From Phytophthora quininea (lineage: Eukaryota; Oomycota; Peronosporomycetes; Peronosporales; Peronosporaceae): a stretch of DNA of 64,000 bases. A program made the translations under genes and the position numbers. Below the pieces are notes generated by a model that saw only the letters and a list, made by a program, of their open reading frames with translations, did no database searches and was not told the origin of the DNA. This document shows, one piece after another, positions 31,190-40,970 of the stretch; within the stretch, counting starts at the first letter, position 1, and every line of letters begins with the position of its first letter. Location: contig JAAVTG010000711.1 of NCBI GenBank assembly GCA_011947345.1, forward strand, positions 62,001 to 126,000, read 5' to 3'.

Positions 31190-32636
31190 ATGGAATCGTT
31201 TCAAGGGCCGAGCAAAGCAGAGCGCATTCGACATCGGGTGGCGGAACTGGATAGCGTTTGGTGGAGCATGGAGTTATTCGCAACCTTGAACGTCCAGCGC
31301 CTCGAGGACAAGAAAGCGATCGAGCGCGTCATGGCGTCGAGGGACAAGCGGTGGCTGGCCAGTATCGGCATCAAGGGGTCTAGGGCTGCTCAATTGGCGA
31401 GCGGTGACGACGAAGACGCAGAAGCCGCAAAACAAGTGGACCCGGACGCCGAGATGGCGGCGCTGGATGAAGAGATGATCGGGTTGGCCATGAAGACACC
31501 CGCAGACAATGAACATCCTGTGCAGCTAACGATGCAGCTGATTCGCGAGAGTCTTAAGGTATCCAAGAAACAGAAACGACGGCCGAGAACTCCACGAGAA
31601 GAGGAGAAGGAGATCGCGGCATTACTGAAGAAAAAGTGTTACGCCTGGACTGGCTGGACGTCAGCAAGATTGAGAACTTGGATGCGTTCACACACGTCGA
31701 GGAGCTGTACCTTCAGTACAATGTGATTGAAGACATTGAAGGACTAGACGACCACGATAAGCTCTCCTTTCTGGCGCTGGCGGGGAACCGAATCCGAGAA
31801 GTCAAGAACCTTCAGCATCTGAGCAACGTACGTGTCCAAGATAATGATAGATTTCTACGCGTATCGCTAATCTCTCTATTGTTTTTTCCTTCCCTTCAGC
31901 TCAAATTCTTGGACTTGTCGATGAACTACATCGAAGACTTTGAGATCAGTGAGTTTCCCGAGTCATTGCAAATCTTGCGGCTTGCTGGAAACCCGTTCGT
32001 AAAGCACATGCCAGCCTACGCACATTTATTCTTCGAGCAACTGCCAAACCTCGTTCAAGTCGACCAATTCCGACGTATGACTTCACCTTCGAATGGCATG
32101 GAAAAACTCCTTCATCAGCGACGTCATCAGTCGACAGCACCAGCACAACACTGGACAGCACTGCCTCAGTTTTGCCGTTGCCAGCGATGGATGCGTACCG
32201 TGCGCTGCAGATGGAAGTGGAGCTGCCACATCAAGAACAAGAGGATGACGACGATAACAAGTCGACATTCAGCCTGTCAGAATATGAGAAGCACCGCAGA
32301 GATCGCATGGCCAAGTGGAAGCTACAGCTGGCGGCGCTTACCTCGCGGACACGAGAGCAGCTTTCAGCGAGTCGAGAATCCATTCGAGCGGGCTCGACGA
32401 CTCGATTCCGTGCAAGACGGAGCGAAGCGTTGACTCGAGCGCGACAAGCTACCGACACCGCCCTCGAAGACGCTGCAAGTCGATTCAAGCAGGTGCGCAT
32501 CCGAATACGCCGGCGAAAAGCGTCAAAGCGATCAACAAACTAATAGCAATATCTCTTGTCTTCACAGATGGAGTTGGCGCACCAAGACTGGCAGCAGAGT
32601 CATCAAGTTCCTATGGCAACCGCACAAGCGAGCTGA
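31190..32636 (+). CDS. LRRC46-like leucine-rich-repeat protein
   Basis: Modelled as three exons: 31190-31827, 31900-32492 and 32568-32636 (introns of 72 and 75 bp, both GT-AG, both phase 0). Two one-base losses in A5 runs (near 31628-31632 and 32102-32106) break the frame. With one base added at each, all exons stay in phase and give 433 residues. A charged N-terminus is followed by LRRs of the SDS22 type (LRLDWLDVSKIENLDAF, VEELYLQYNVIEDIEGL, LSFLALAGNRIREVKNL, LKFLDLSMNYIEDF, LQILRLAGNPFV) and an LRR cap (LFFEQLPNLVQVDQF). The C-terminal part is an Arg/Glu-rich helix. Best fit is the LRRC46 group of ciliary proteins; the exact ortholog is not certain. Confidence 0.7.
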
Positions 32637-32714
32637 AGAAACACAATGTAGTATAAACTCCGATTGCCTTGATTTCTGCAAGAAAGAAAAAGTATGAGCA
32701 CGTTCTTGGTCGTA

Positions 32715-32840
32715 GGATATCCTTCAATTGAATCGCGAAGCTTGCATCACGCGCAAGCGTCCTCAGGTGTAGCGTGAAATCCTTCAGTGCTAGATACCGA
32801 GCATTCTGGCCAAACACACTCTTGGCCACGACGAATACCT
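32715..32840 (-). pseudogene. Duplicated tail of the HAD-like gene
   Basis: The minus strand reads AKSVFGQNARYLALKDFTLHLRTLA...DASFAIQL followed by a stop. This matches the last ~45 codons of the gene at 33597-34427 (AKSVHVKNARYLTLEEFTLHLKTLA...DTSFAIQL). It is a short partial tandem duplication about 0.9 kb downstream of its source. Confidence 0.7.
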
Positions 32841-32979
32841 GGCTTGGCTAGCTACAGGAATATCGCCAACTAACAACGCATATGTGCACATAATTTTTAA
32901 ATCCCGTCGCTTGGAGACTTGTCAGTACGACGTAGCACCTCCGCATGTGTTCAACTTCATTGCATAGCGAGTCATATCC

Positions 32980-33200
32980 AAATCTGAAGTCGGCGGGGTT
33001 CACCTCGGCGCTTCGTCGCTCTGGTATCGCCGCAAACGTGAAAATCAAACTTACATCCACATAACGCATTGCCAAATCTGCAGCATTTGTCATGACACTG
33101 ATCAAAGCGGCGTTCGACCGTGTCGCGAATCTCTTCTTGACGACGGGAAGGAACTCGTACAAGCAGAAGATGTAAATTGTAAAAGTACTTTGACATTGCG
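32980..33200 (-). pseudogene. Probable DPWEYS-family C-terminal fragment
   Basis: The minus strand reads LPVVKKRFATRSNAALISVMTN and SLIFTFAAIPERRSAEV. This fits the pattern VVKKK...SKAALLSVV...IFEMAATPERRSV that ends the long family members. Only the last ~60 codons are present. Similarity is short, so the assignment rests mainly on the FAA.PERRS motif and the SxAALxSV block at the right distance. Confidence 0.5.
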
Positions 33201-33596
33201 CCTTTGTGTAAACTACTACTTGAAATTATCGCTACGCAGATGAAATCTACGATTCCAAAGAGCTAATGCGCCGTTTGACTGAGATCAACATGAAGGCTGA
33301 AAGTAGCAGTAGATCGAAAACGCCGATAAAATCTCTCGAGACTGGAACACATGCCATCTCCACGCCGCTCTGCTACCCAGTCCATTTCCTCAACCAGTCA
33401 TTTATTCAACGCAGACTAGCGTCGTTGAAGAGACTGTAGCTGAGTATTTCGCTCAGCGGACTCAACAAGTTCTCGATCTACCCTCACTTTCCAGCTTGCA
33501 GTGTTGATCCCAGTCAAATAGAAAATTAGCTTTTCGGAATTGTAGATTGCACCAGGTTCGCAAATCCACCTCGCCAGCTTTTCATGTGCGCCCGAT
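33201..33596. other. Region without a recognised gene
   Basis: About 400 bp. A plus-strand frame (about 33239-33436, DSKELMRRLTEINMKAESS...) is open and ends in a normal stop, but nothing around it supports a gene. No repeats were noticed. Confidence 0.35.
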
Positions 33597-34427
33597 TTAC
33601 AGTTGAATAGCAAAGCTGGTATCACATGGCGCAGCTTGTGGCACGTATCCCGCCAGCGTCTTCAGATGCAGCGTGAACTCCTCCAGTGTTAGGTACCGCG
33701 CATTCTTGACATGTACACTCTTGGCCACGACGAATGGCGCAGTCTTGTAGGCTTCTGCACAAGCTCCAATGTCCGTCTGGTGGGGACTCACCACCACCAA
33801 ACCGAAGCGTCCTAACTCCGGATTGTACAGTCTCGCTGGGGCTGCTCCAAAGAGTCGATCTCGACACAAACTCTGAAGTAAGTTGACTCGCCAGGCCGAT
33901 TTCTCGGCTGCAGACTGGAACCTGTTGGGGGCTCCAAGTACATGGACGCTGGTCATGGTGGTGGTGCTGCCTAGACAGTAGGCTAGTCTGGGGAAGAAGG
34001 TCTTGCACATGGCTTCCACAAACGGCACCGAGTCTTTACTGACGATGAAGAGCGGGCCATAGGACGAGATAGAGTTGAGGAGGTGAATTAGATCGTGTTC
34101 AAGCGCTGAGAGCGTCTCTTGGAGCTGAGGTGTGCGAAGAACCAATTGCTTGGCTGACTGGAGGGCTTGTTGAGTGGGTTTTAAGCCCAAATGGTCCTTC
34201 ATCCACTTCGTGGGGGCCAGCACGTTCTCCCAGCATAGAACGAAGGCGTTGGGCAGCGAATTGGCTGGTCGGTTGGCGGCTGGGTACTCGTATAGGTCGC
34301 TGGAGTAGGCCGACACGTCCATCGAGAAGGACGAGACCATGGCTTGAGACATGACGGCAGGGTGCGCAGGTCGAGCCCGCAGCACCGGGTCGCTCTCGAA
34401 CAAGAAGTTCAACACCTCCTGGTTCAT
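33597..34427 (-). CDS. HAD-like fold protein lacking the usual catalytic aspartate
   Basis: The ATG at 34425-34427 (MNQEVLNFLFESDP) gives 276 residues; upstream in-frame starts are not ATG. The segment AFVLCWENVLAPTKWMKDHL, a helix with LEHDLIHLLNSI, and PLFIVSKDSVPFVEAMCKTFFPRLA resemble a family of protist HAD-like proteins whose first motif is normally LDWDxTLxPTxW. Here the two aspartates of that motif are replaced by Cys and Glu, so phosphatase activity is unlikely. The family link is from motif memory and moderate. The last ~45 codons are duplicated at 32715-32840. Confidence 0.55.
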   Translation of the reverse strand: MNQEVLNFLFESDPVLRARPAHPAVMSQAMVSSFSMDVSAYSSDLYEYPAANRPANSLPNAFVLCWENVLAPTKWMKDHLGLKPTQQALQSAKQLVLRTPQLQETLSALEHDLIHLLNSISSYGPLFIVSKDSVPFVEAMCKTFFPRLAYCLGSTTTMTSVHVLGAPNRFQSAAEKSAWRVNLLQSLCRDRLFGAAPARLYNPELGRFGLVVVSPHQTDIGACAEAYKTAPFVVAKSVHVKNARYLTLEEFTLHLKTLAGYVPQAAPCDTSFAIQL

Positions 34428-34579
34428 CGCAGTCGAGTTCTTGATAGCAATTCTTGACAGCAAATTGAGTTCTAAGAATCTCACATGCTATTGTTAAGTT
34501 TTGTTGAAGTTTAGGATCGTAAGTGATGGTCACTTTTTTGAAGATTTTTTGAAGGAAAAATGAGGTTTATTGAGATGCT

Positions 34580-34625
34580 GGGGCCGAAAGGCCCCGACAT
34601 CTCCGATCGGAACCTTTGGTTCCGA
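34580..34625. other. Two adjacent perfect hairpins
   Basis: GGGGCC-GAAA-GGCCCC (34580-34595) is a 6 bp stem with a GAAA tetraloop, extended imperfectly by flanking GATG/CATC. TCGGAACC-TTT-GGTTCCGA (34607-34625) is an 8 bp stem with a 3 nt loop. They lie about 100 bp before the transposase start at 34723 and may be subterminal structure of that element. No matching copy was found at its other side. Confidence 0.6.
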
Positions 34626-34722
34626 TACCCCGCTATGATCAATTTTGTCAGGTAATAGCAGATCTCTAAAATTTTTGGAGTCCGAATTCTCTCCCCTTCA
34701 CAAGCCAGCCAGGTCTAGCCAA

Positions 34723-37628
34723 GATGGATAGCGAAACCAAGAAGCGGACAATTCAAGACGCGATCGCAAGGAAGGCGTTCCCACCCACGGTTGACCTACC
34801 AGAAGCCAGACGCCACTGGGAAGAACTGTGTCCTTTAGCCTGTTTGATCGTCCAGTGGTTGTGTGGGTCCCCGAGTGTCTGAATCAGAACGGCATGCCGT
34901 CATGTGTTGTGAAAAGCTGTCTCTGTACACCGAGAGTGAAAGAGTATCTTCAGCGCGTGGTGGAGGATGTTAAAGGAAAGCAGGACTTACTGTACGTGAA
35001 GTATCAATGCACTGGAGCAAGTCGTTCGTGTTTTTCGACGGTCACCTACGAGTACCTACAAACGAACGTGGAGACAATTGTTCACTTTCCTTATATTTTA
35101 GGTGTTAAGACTGGTTATTCTAAGAATCTGCTCGACATGGTACACTACGGAATCATGTCCCCGAATAGACTTGCAAGTGTTGTCGCTAGTGTCAGCCGCC
35201 GTCGAACTTCGCGGTACTACAAGTTGTATACTATTTTTTCGGAGCGGATTCGACGATTAAAAACTCTCAATCCTAGCTACAGCGCTGCATCTCCCCGTCA
35301 GTGGAGCCGTATTGCAGTGCTAATGGAGTTGTGGATAGCAAGGTGCTGACGTCGATTTGGATGGAGATGACCTCAATTTATAGTCCCCTGTGTGAATTAT
35401 TGATGAAGCGGATGAAGGTGAAGAAAGTTCTCCGGATAGATCACTCACTTAAGTTCTGCAAGCGGCTAAAGGTATGGACTGGTAGTGGGCAGCGAGAAGG
35501 TCTGCAAGATGCAAAATTGCTACTGTTAGTTCAAAACGAAATAGGTCAAATTGTGGGGAGAAGACTGACCCTTTCGGAGAACAATGAAGAGACGAGTGCG
35601 CTGCTGGAGACAATATCTCCCACACTGTCATCGAATTCCTCAAATGAGCTGTTTCTCGTAAGCGACAACGCGAACGCTGTTCGAGGAATGGTGTCAAACA
35701 TATTTGGAAGTGCTGTCAGCATCAAGCAAGACCCGTTCCACCTGATCGAACGAATTTCGTCGAAGCTGTCGACACAAGCAAAACAGAAATGGATTAAAAG
35801 CAGCTGCGCAGTGCCTTATACACGGTTGATCGTCAGCTGCGTCCACCCGAGGAAATGGAGGAGGAGTTTAAGCAAGTTGTCGAATCTGTTGATCTCACAG
35901 ACCTCTCGTGTACAGAGGCTACTTGGAGTGGTTGCTGGAATAGCAACGCGAAGCAGATCCGAGTTGGCGACCTTTACGTCCATGATAATGACTACCGAGA
36001 ATGCCGCAAAAGCCTGTACGCATTGTCGCTACCAGCCAACTTGAAGGCTTTCACTCCGCTCTTAAGAAGTTGTTGAACCGAACGATTTCCGTGGACGTGG
36101 GCTTGAGAATATTAGACGTCTTCATAGTTCGCCACAACTTACGAGTTGGATCCAAATTTGGTCGCAATCCTTCCTTCGGGGAGATTGACTTCGTCGAGCT
36201 GGCAAAAGCGGCCATTCTTTCGCAAGGCGTTCTACCAGAATCCCCCAACTCGCATTTGTCCACCACGTCTTATCCGAGCCGCTGAAAGAACCTACGTATC
36301 GCTCAGCATCTTCTCTCGACTTCTCCTTCAGCACGTGGATGCGAATGTTTGAGACTGCTCGCGTTCAGCCAGAACGGCTGGATGAAGCTCTTGCTGCTTC
36401 ACGTCGACACAGGAAAACCGTTCGTGAGCTGTCGCTGAAAAACAACACAAACAAAATTGGGCAGCGGATAAGTAAGTCAGCATTCCTCCGGTTATTGCAA
36501 CTCGAAGAGTTCGACTACGAGTCGACAGTAGGCTTCTCCTTACATGAGTACGAGCTGCTTCGGCAAGTGAGGGACGAACAAGCACGAGAGAGCGATTCCT
36601 GGTCCACATGTCCACTGGTGACTACGATATTGTTCAATATCGTAGTCTTGAACGGAGTGAACAAGAGTCTTACACTACGGCGACGCAGTTATTCGACCAT
36701 TTCGTCAAAGCTCCAGTCACTTTCTGCTGACACGAAAGGGAACCAGAAGCAAGAGGAGTCGTCAGCCAAATCTCGCCCGTTATTTGCGTTCAAAACTTAC
36801 AAACCCACCTCCGAGTCCAGCGCGCAAGAGCAGGAACTTCAAATTGAGCTCTTCGAAGCACTGCGCAGCTCCAAGTTGTTTACAAGCCGGAAGAAGGTTT
36901 TCATGCGTGTATACGCGTTTGCAAGTCGTGCGTGTGACGGGATCTACCCCAAAACAGACGACTATCTGGAGCGCAGATGGGGAGCGTTGAAGCGAGCTAG
37001 CTACCGAGGTGCAGCGTTGAAAATCAAATTAAAGGTATGTCCGGCCGCCCTTGCGCAGTATGCAGCACCACAACCTTTTTCAGCGGCCGTGGCAGCGACT
37101 CAATCAGCCGATTCTGCACATGGTGGCCATCCAACACTTGCAGCATCTCCAGCAGCTTCCGATTCAGCAGACTTCACATTTACAAGCCCGCAGTCGACTT
37201 CTGCAGCCACCGCCAACGACAGCAGACGGATCATTGGTCCACTCCACCAATCTAACAACGAATTGTCTCACTTGCAGCTGCTTCAATCTCCACCACCTAC
37301 CGGCATAGCAGGTGACGACCTCGCCTTCTTCAAGTCGATGGCAGACTCAATTCCGCAAGCCCCGCACAAGTGGACATACATCTACGGACTGTTTCGGCAA
37401 AAATATCCCTCTAGTAACATGACACTGAACGCGTTGCGGTGCCGGCTGAAAGAGAAAAAGCAGCGCAAGCAAAAGGCAGCGATGCCACCAATTGAAGTTC
37501 ACCCTCCACCCAAGAAAATCAGGGCTACATCATGCCTAAGTTGCCAGAAGAAGAGGAAAAATGTGGAGACGAAGGCGTCAATCCTTCATGCACGCGTAGA
37601 ACAAACACAGCGATCACTAGCACATTAG
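34723..37628 (+). mobile_element. DDE-type transposase gene of uncertain superfamily, frameshifted
   Basis: The ATG at 34723 starts MDSETKKRTIQDAIARKAF. The reading then needs frame changes near 34830, 35310, 36000 and 36300. Blocks in order: LLYVKYQCTG..CFSTVTYEYL and PYILGVKTGYSKNLLDMVHYG (resembling a DUF6729-type recognition region), VLRIDHSLKFCKRLKVW, LFLVSDNANAVRGM, SIKQDPFHLIERISSKL and TSQLEGFHSALKKLL. The spaced aspartates in RIDHS, VSDNA and KQDPFH fit a DDE catalytic core. The C-terminal part (36339-37628) has a basic region and a low-complexity Gln/Ser/Pro stretch. I could not fix the ends or a target duplication. The superfamily (Zisupton, KDZ or MULE-like) is open. Confidence 0.6.
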
Positions 37629-37947
37629 ACAGATTCTTCGTGTCTGAATGAATCGCCAAAACGTACCTGTTATCGCTCGCTATGCTGGAGGCTGCTTATA
37701 GTGCTTGTTCGTCATGTGTGTCTGCGCAGTAGAGGCCCCGAGGAGGCTGCGATAAGTCGCTTCGCCTGCGCAACAGGAGTTTGGCGAAGTCGAACGTCGA
37801 GCACGCCGGTCAGCCCAAACGCGATCTGCTGGGGACGCGGGGGAAGCGGGACAAACGAACGGGACGAAGGAGGTATAGGTGGTGCCGATGGTGCTGATTG
37901 GTCGAGATGGTGGCGGGACATCCCCTGGCATTTTCGACAAACCAAAA
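37629..37947. other. Region without a recognised gene
   Basis: About 320 bp between the transposase gene and DPWEYS copy 7. Short overlapping ORFs on both strands show no similarity to known proteins. The 3' end of the preceding transposon may lie here. Confidence 0.35.
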
Positions 37948-38217
37948 ATGAATGCTAACCTGCAGCTATGGCTAGAAGTGTTGCGTGGCTTCCTATGTCC
38001 AAGTTCCGGGCGGTCTTACCCTTACGTTACTCTCCCTCCTGATTCCCCGGTCGCACCGATGTCTGTGTCGTTCATGTATTGGCCCAAGAAGAGCTCGGAC
38101 AGCGGCTGTGAGTTGTGTCTAACATTTCCTGCAAATAAAGAGAGTCGACGCGATCGTAAAAAGCAACTTGATCGAGAAGCAATCGAACTATTCACCGTCT
38201 TAGTGGCAGTGGATACA
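37948..38217 (+). pseudogene. DPWEYS-family copy 7, part 1 (N-terminal module)
   Basis: The ATG at 37948 starts MNANLQLWLEVLRGFL. The frame continues through VSFMYWPKK, CELCLTFPANKESR and REAIELFTVLVAVDT, matching the family N-module, and is cut by the Helitron at 38217/38218. The gene resumes at 40971. With the four parts together this is one long-form copy dispersed over about 22.5 kb. Confidence 0.75.
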
Positions 38218-38499
38218 TCTTAGACTACTACAAGAGACTTGCTGTCTGTCCGTTTGTCTGTCGGTCCGTCGCCGAGTTTCGATGGACAAGATCCGGCGCT
38301 GCCATTGGCTGCCGAGCGCCAGCGACGGCGGCGCCCATTCGCCGAAAAGAGTTTCGGCCAATCGCTGCCGAGCGGAGCGAAGGCGGCCCGAGACGTGGAC
38401 CACACGAATAGTAGGGTGGTCCACACCAAACGTACTTAATGAAGAGGTCGACAGTAGTCCCCTATACACATAGTCCACACACAACCAAACCCAAACGCG

Positions 38500-40719
38500 A
38501 TGGAGCGTGGGAACGTTACCTGCGCTCGCTTGCGAAGACGATGCTATACAAAGACATCCTCAAGGAGTTCGTTTGGAACGAGAAGCAGTGGGTTCGGCGT
38601 AAGCAGTAGAGAGAGGCACTAGAAAGAATAATCCATGTAACCTCCCGGACGCCGAGAAGTTTTTCCTCCGAATATTGCTCTGTAATCGAAGAGAGCCTAC
38701 ATCATTCGAGAGTTTACGGACAGTTAACGGCGTCGTATGTCCCACGTTTTGGGACGCAGCGTTACAATTGGGATATCTTGACAACAATCAAGAGTGGGCT
38801 GCATGCATGAGAGAGGCTGCAAGTTTTCAGATCCCATACCAACTTCGACAGCTCTTCAGTACACTGTTAGTGTACTCGATGCCAAGAGATGTCCGTGGGT
38901 TGTGGGACCAATTCTACGAGGAATTGAATCGGGATATAGCGCATAAGCACCGGAACCTCCCCGAGTCTACACGGGAGACTGTGGTGTCGTTTGAGACGCT
39001 AAAAAGCGTGAACGATTTGCTAAAGGTGAGTGGGTATGCTGTGACCGATTTTGACCTTCCGCAGTTGAGTGACTTCCCGAGTTTGGTTCGAGAGTCTCTT
39101 CTCGACAACAATCTCATACGCCGCGAGAAAGGCTACAGCACAAGGACATTGGAGGCTATTGTTCGCGACGAGACCAAACTCAACGAAGGGCAGAAAGCCG
39201 TATTCGACCAGATCATACAAGCCGTCGAAGCCGAGTCAGGACATGAGGTATCGACGGCCAGCGCTTCGCGTAACGACGGGGGCAGGTCATCCACGCGGGA
39301 AATTTCACAAAAGCTTTTCTTTGTTGATGGGCCTGGTGGAACGGGAAAGTCTACGCTACTTCGACACATTTTGGCCAGGGTGCGTCTGGATGGGAAGATT
39401 GCACTTGCTGTTGCATCCAGTGGAATCGCGTCTCTGCTTCTCATGGGCAGGCGTACGGCGCATTCTACTTTCAAAATTCCGCTGAAACTGGACAAGGATT
39501 CTACGTGTTCGATTTTCAAACAGTCGCACCTGCGCAAGCTTATCCAGCAGACCAGTTTGGTCATTTGGGATGAAGCTCCGATGACGCATCGCCACGCATT
39601 TGAGGCTGTCGACCGAACGCTACGGGACATTATGGATAACCCCAGGGAGCCTTTCGGCGGAAAGGTTTTTGTGCTCTCAGGAGATTTCCGCCAGATCCTT
39701 CCTGTCGTGAAGAGAGGCACGCCCGCAGAAACGATCAACGCGTGTATAAAGGAATCGCCTCTGTGGAGACACTTTTGCAGGTTCGGTTAACACAGAATAT
39801 GCGCATTGGGAGCGAGGGGACAGGAGAAAGCGACGAGGATATCCTCTTTCTCTGAATTTTTGCTTGCCGTTGGAGAAGGTCGGCACGAAAAACGTGCTGA
39901 TCTCGGCAATGACTACATCAAGATTCCTGCTGATATGCTGATCCCGAATCCTCCTGTAGAAGACGACGAGGACAAGGAAATAGCTCCAGGGGCAATACCA
40001 AGAGGTATGACCCGCATCATTGACGCAATGTATGCCGACGTTGCCAATCCGGAGGTTGCGAGTGATGAATATTTCGCCAGTCGGACCATTTTGACGACTA
40101 CGAACGAGACGGTACGGAGAATCAACGAGGCAGTCGCAGCTCGACTTCCGGAGACAGCGCGGGAGTATTTGTCGGTAGACTCGGTGGAGGATGATGACGG
40201 AACGTTTTTCGAGCAGGAGTTCCTCCACTCGGTGAACATGAACGGGATTCCACCTCACAGACTGTTGCTTAAGAAGGGCATCCCCATCATGATGATGAGA
40301 AATCTGAACCCGGATCTTGGACTGTGCAACGGAACGCGTCTACGAATCGTCGACTTGAAGGACCACGTCATTAGAGCAACAATTATGACTGGAGAACGAA
40401 CAGGCCAAGAAGTACTCATCCCGAGAATTATGTTCGTGAGCGACGACGACAACTCCGATTTCCCCTTCCGGCTACGACGAAAGCAGTTCCCGTGCAACCA
40501 GCATTCGCCATGACGATTAACAAGGCCCAAGGTCAGACGGTGTTAAACTTGGGGCTGTACTTGGCTTCCCTGTGCTTTTCGCATGGCCAGTTGTATGTGG
40601 CGTTGTCTCGCGTGACGTCCCGAAGCAAGTTCAAGGCATTGATTGAGTATCCAGAGTTCGTAGACCCGGACGAAGGAGTGTACACGAGAAACATCGTGTA
40701 CACGCAGATTTTCGATTAG
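38500..40719 (+). CDS. PIF1-like helicase of the Helitron, frameshifted
   Basis: The region starts with TMLYKDILKEFVWNEKQW and continues with FLRILLCNRREPTSFE and FWDAALQLGYL, typical of the linker between Rep and helicase in Helitrons. Helicase motifs are FVDGPGGTGKSTLLRHILA (Walker A), ASSGIASLLLMGRRTAHS, LVIWDEAPMTHRHAFE (Walker B), VFVLSGDFRQILPVV, then FPCNQHSP/AFAMTINKAQGQTV and QLYVALSRVTS near the end. Frames change near 38590, 39785 and 40500 and a TAG occurs near 38610. It would unwind DNA during rolling-circle transposition, but this copy is not functional. Confidence 0.85.
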
Positions 40720-40947
40720 GAGTTGAGTTGCATTTCTAGGCTAGATGTAGTAGCTTGCCACTGCGAACTAGAACCTAGCTTTATGTTGGACAAATGGCAC
40801 TTGGCAATTTTCATGTGTTTATAAAGCATTTTATACGCCTGTATGTTTTAGATTGCACTACTTAGTAGTTCGTGTAAAAGCTAAATCATCCCGCCGGAGC
40901 GAAGCGGAGGCGGGCGGTCCACACAGCTGCATCGAACCATAACCCAC

Positions 40948-40970
40948 CGCCGCGTAGCGGCGCTCTCTAG
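40948..40970 (+). other. Helitron 3' terminal hairpin and CTAG end
   Basis: Perfect 6 bp stem with a GTA loop, then CTCT and the terminal CTAG. The next base is T. Confidence 0.85.

Larger units (their letters stand above)
38218..40970 (+). mobile_element. Helitron, both termini found, 2753 bp
   Basis: The element starts TCTTAGACTACTAC at 38218 and ends CTAG at 40967-40970. A 6 bp GC hairpin (CGCCGC-GTA-GCGGCG, 40948-40962) lies 4 bp before the CTAG. The flanks are A (38217) and T (40971), as Helitrons insert between A and T without duplication. Only the C-terminal helicase half of the Rep/helicase protein is present; there is no HUH replication-initiator domain, so the copy is truncated internally and non-autonomous. 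It interrupts DPWEYS copy 7. Confidence 0.85.

Noticed and set aside
31828..31899. Reading the LRRC46-like gene straight through 31828-31899
   Set aside because: The 72 bp segment keeps the frame but has GTACGT and TTCAG ends and interrupts an LRR; removing it joins LSN to LKFLDLS as expected.
38230..38490. A gene in the first 260 bp of the Helitron
   Set aside because: Short ORFs on both strands only, with simple TGTC-type repeats; it is the noncoding 5' part of the element.
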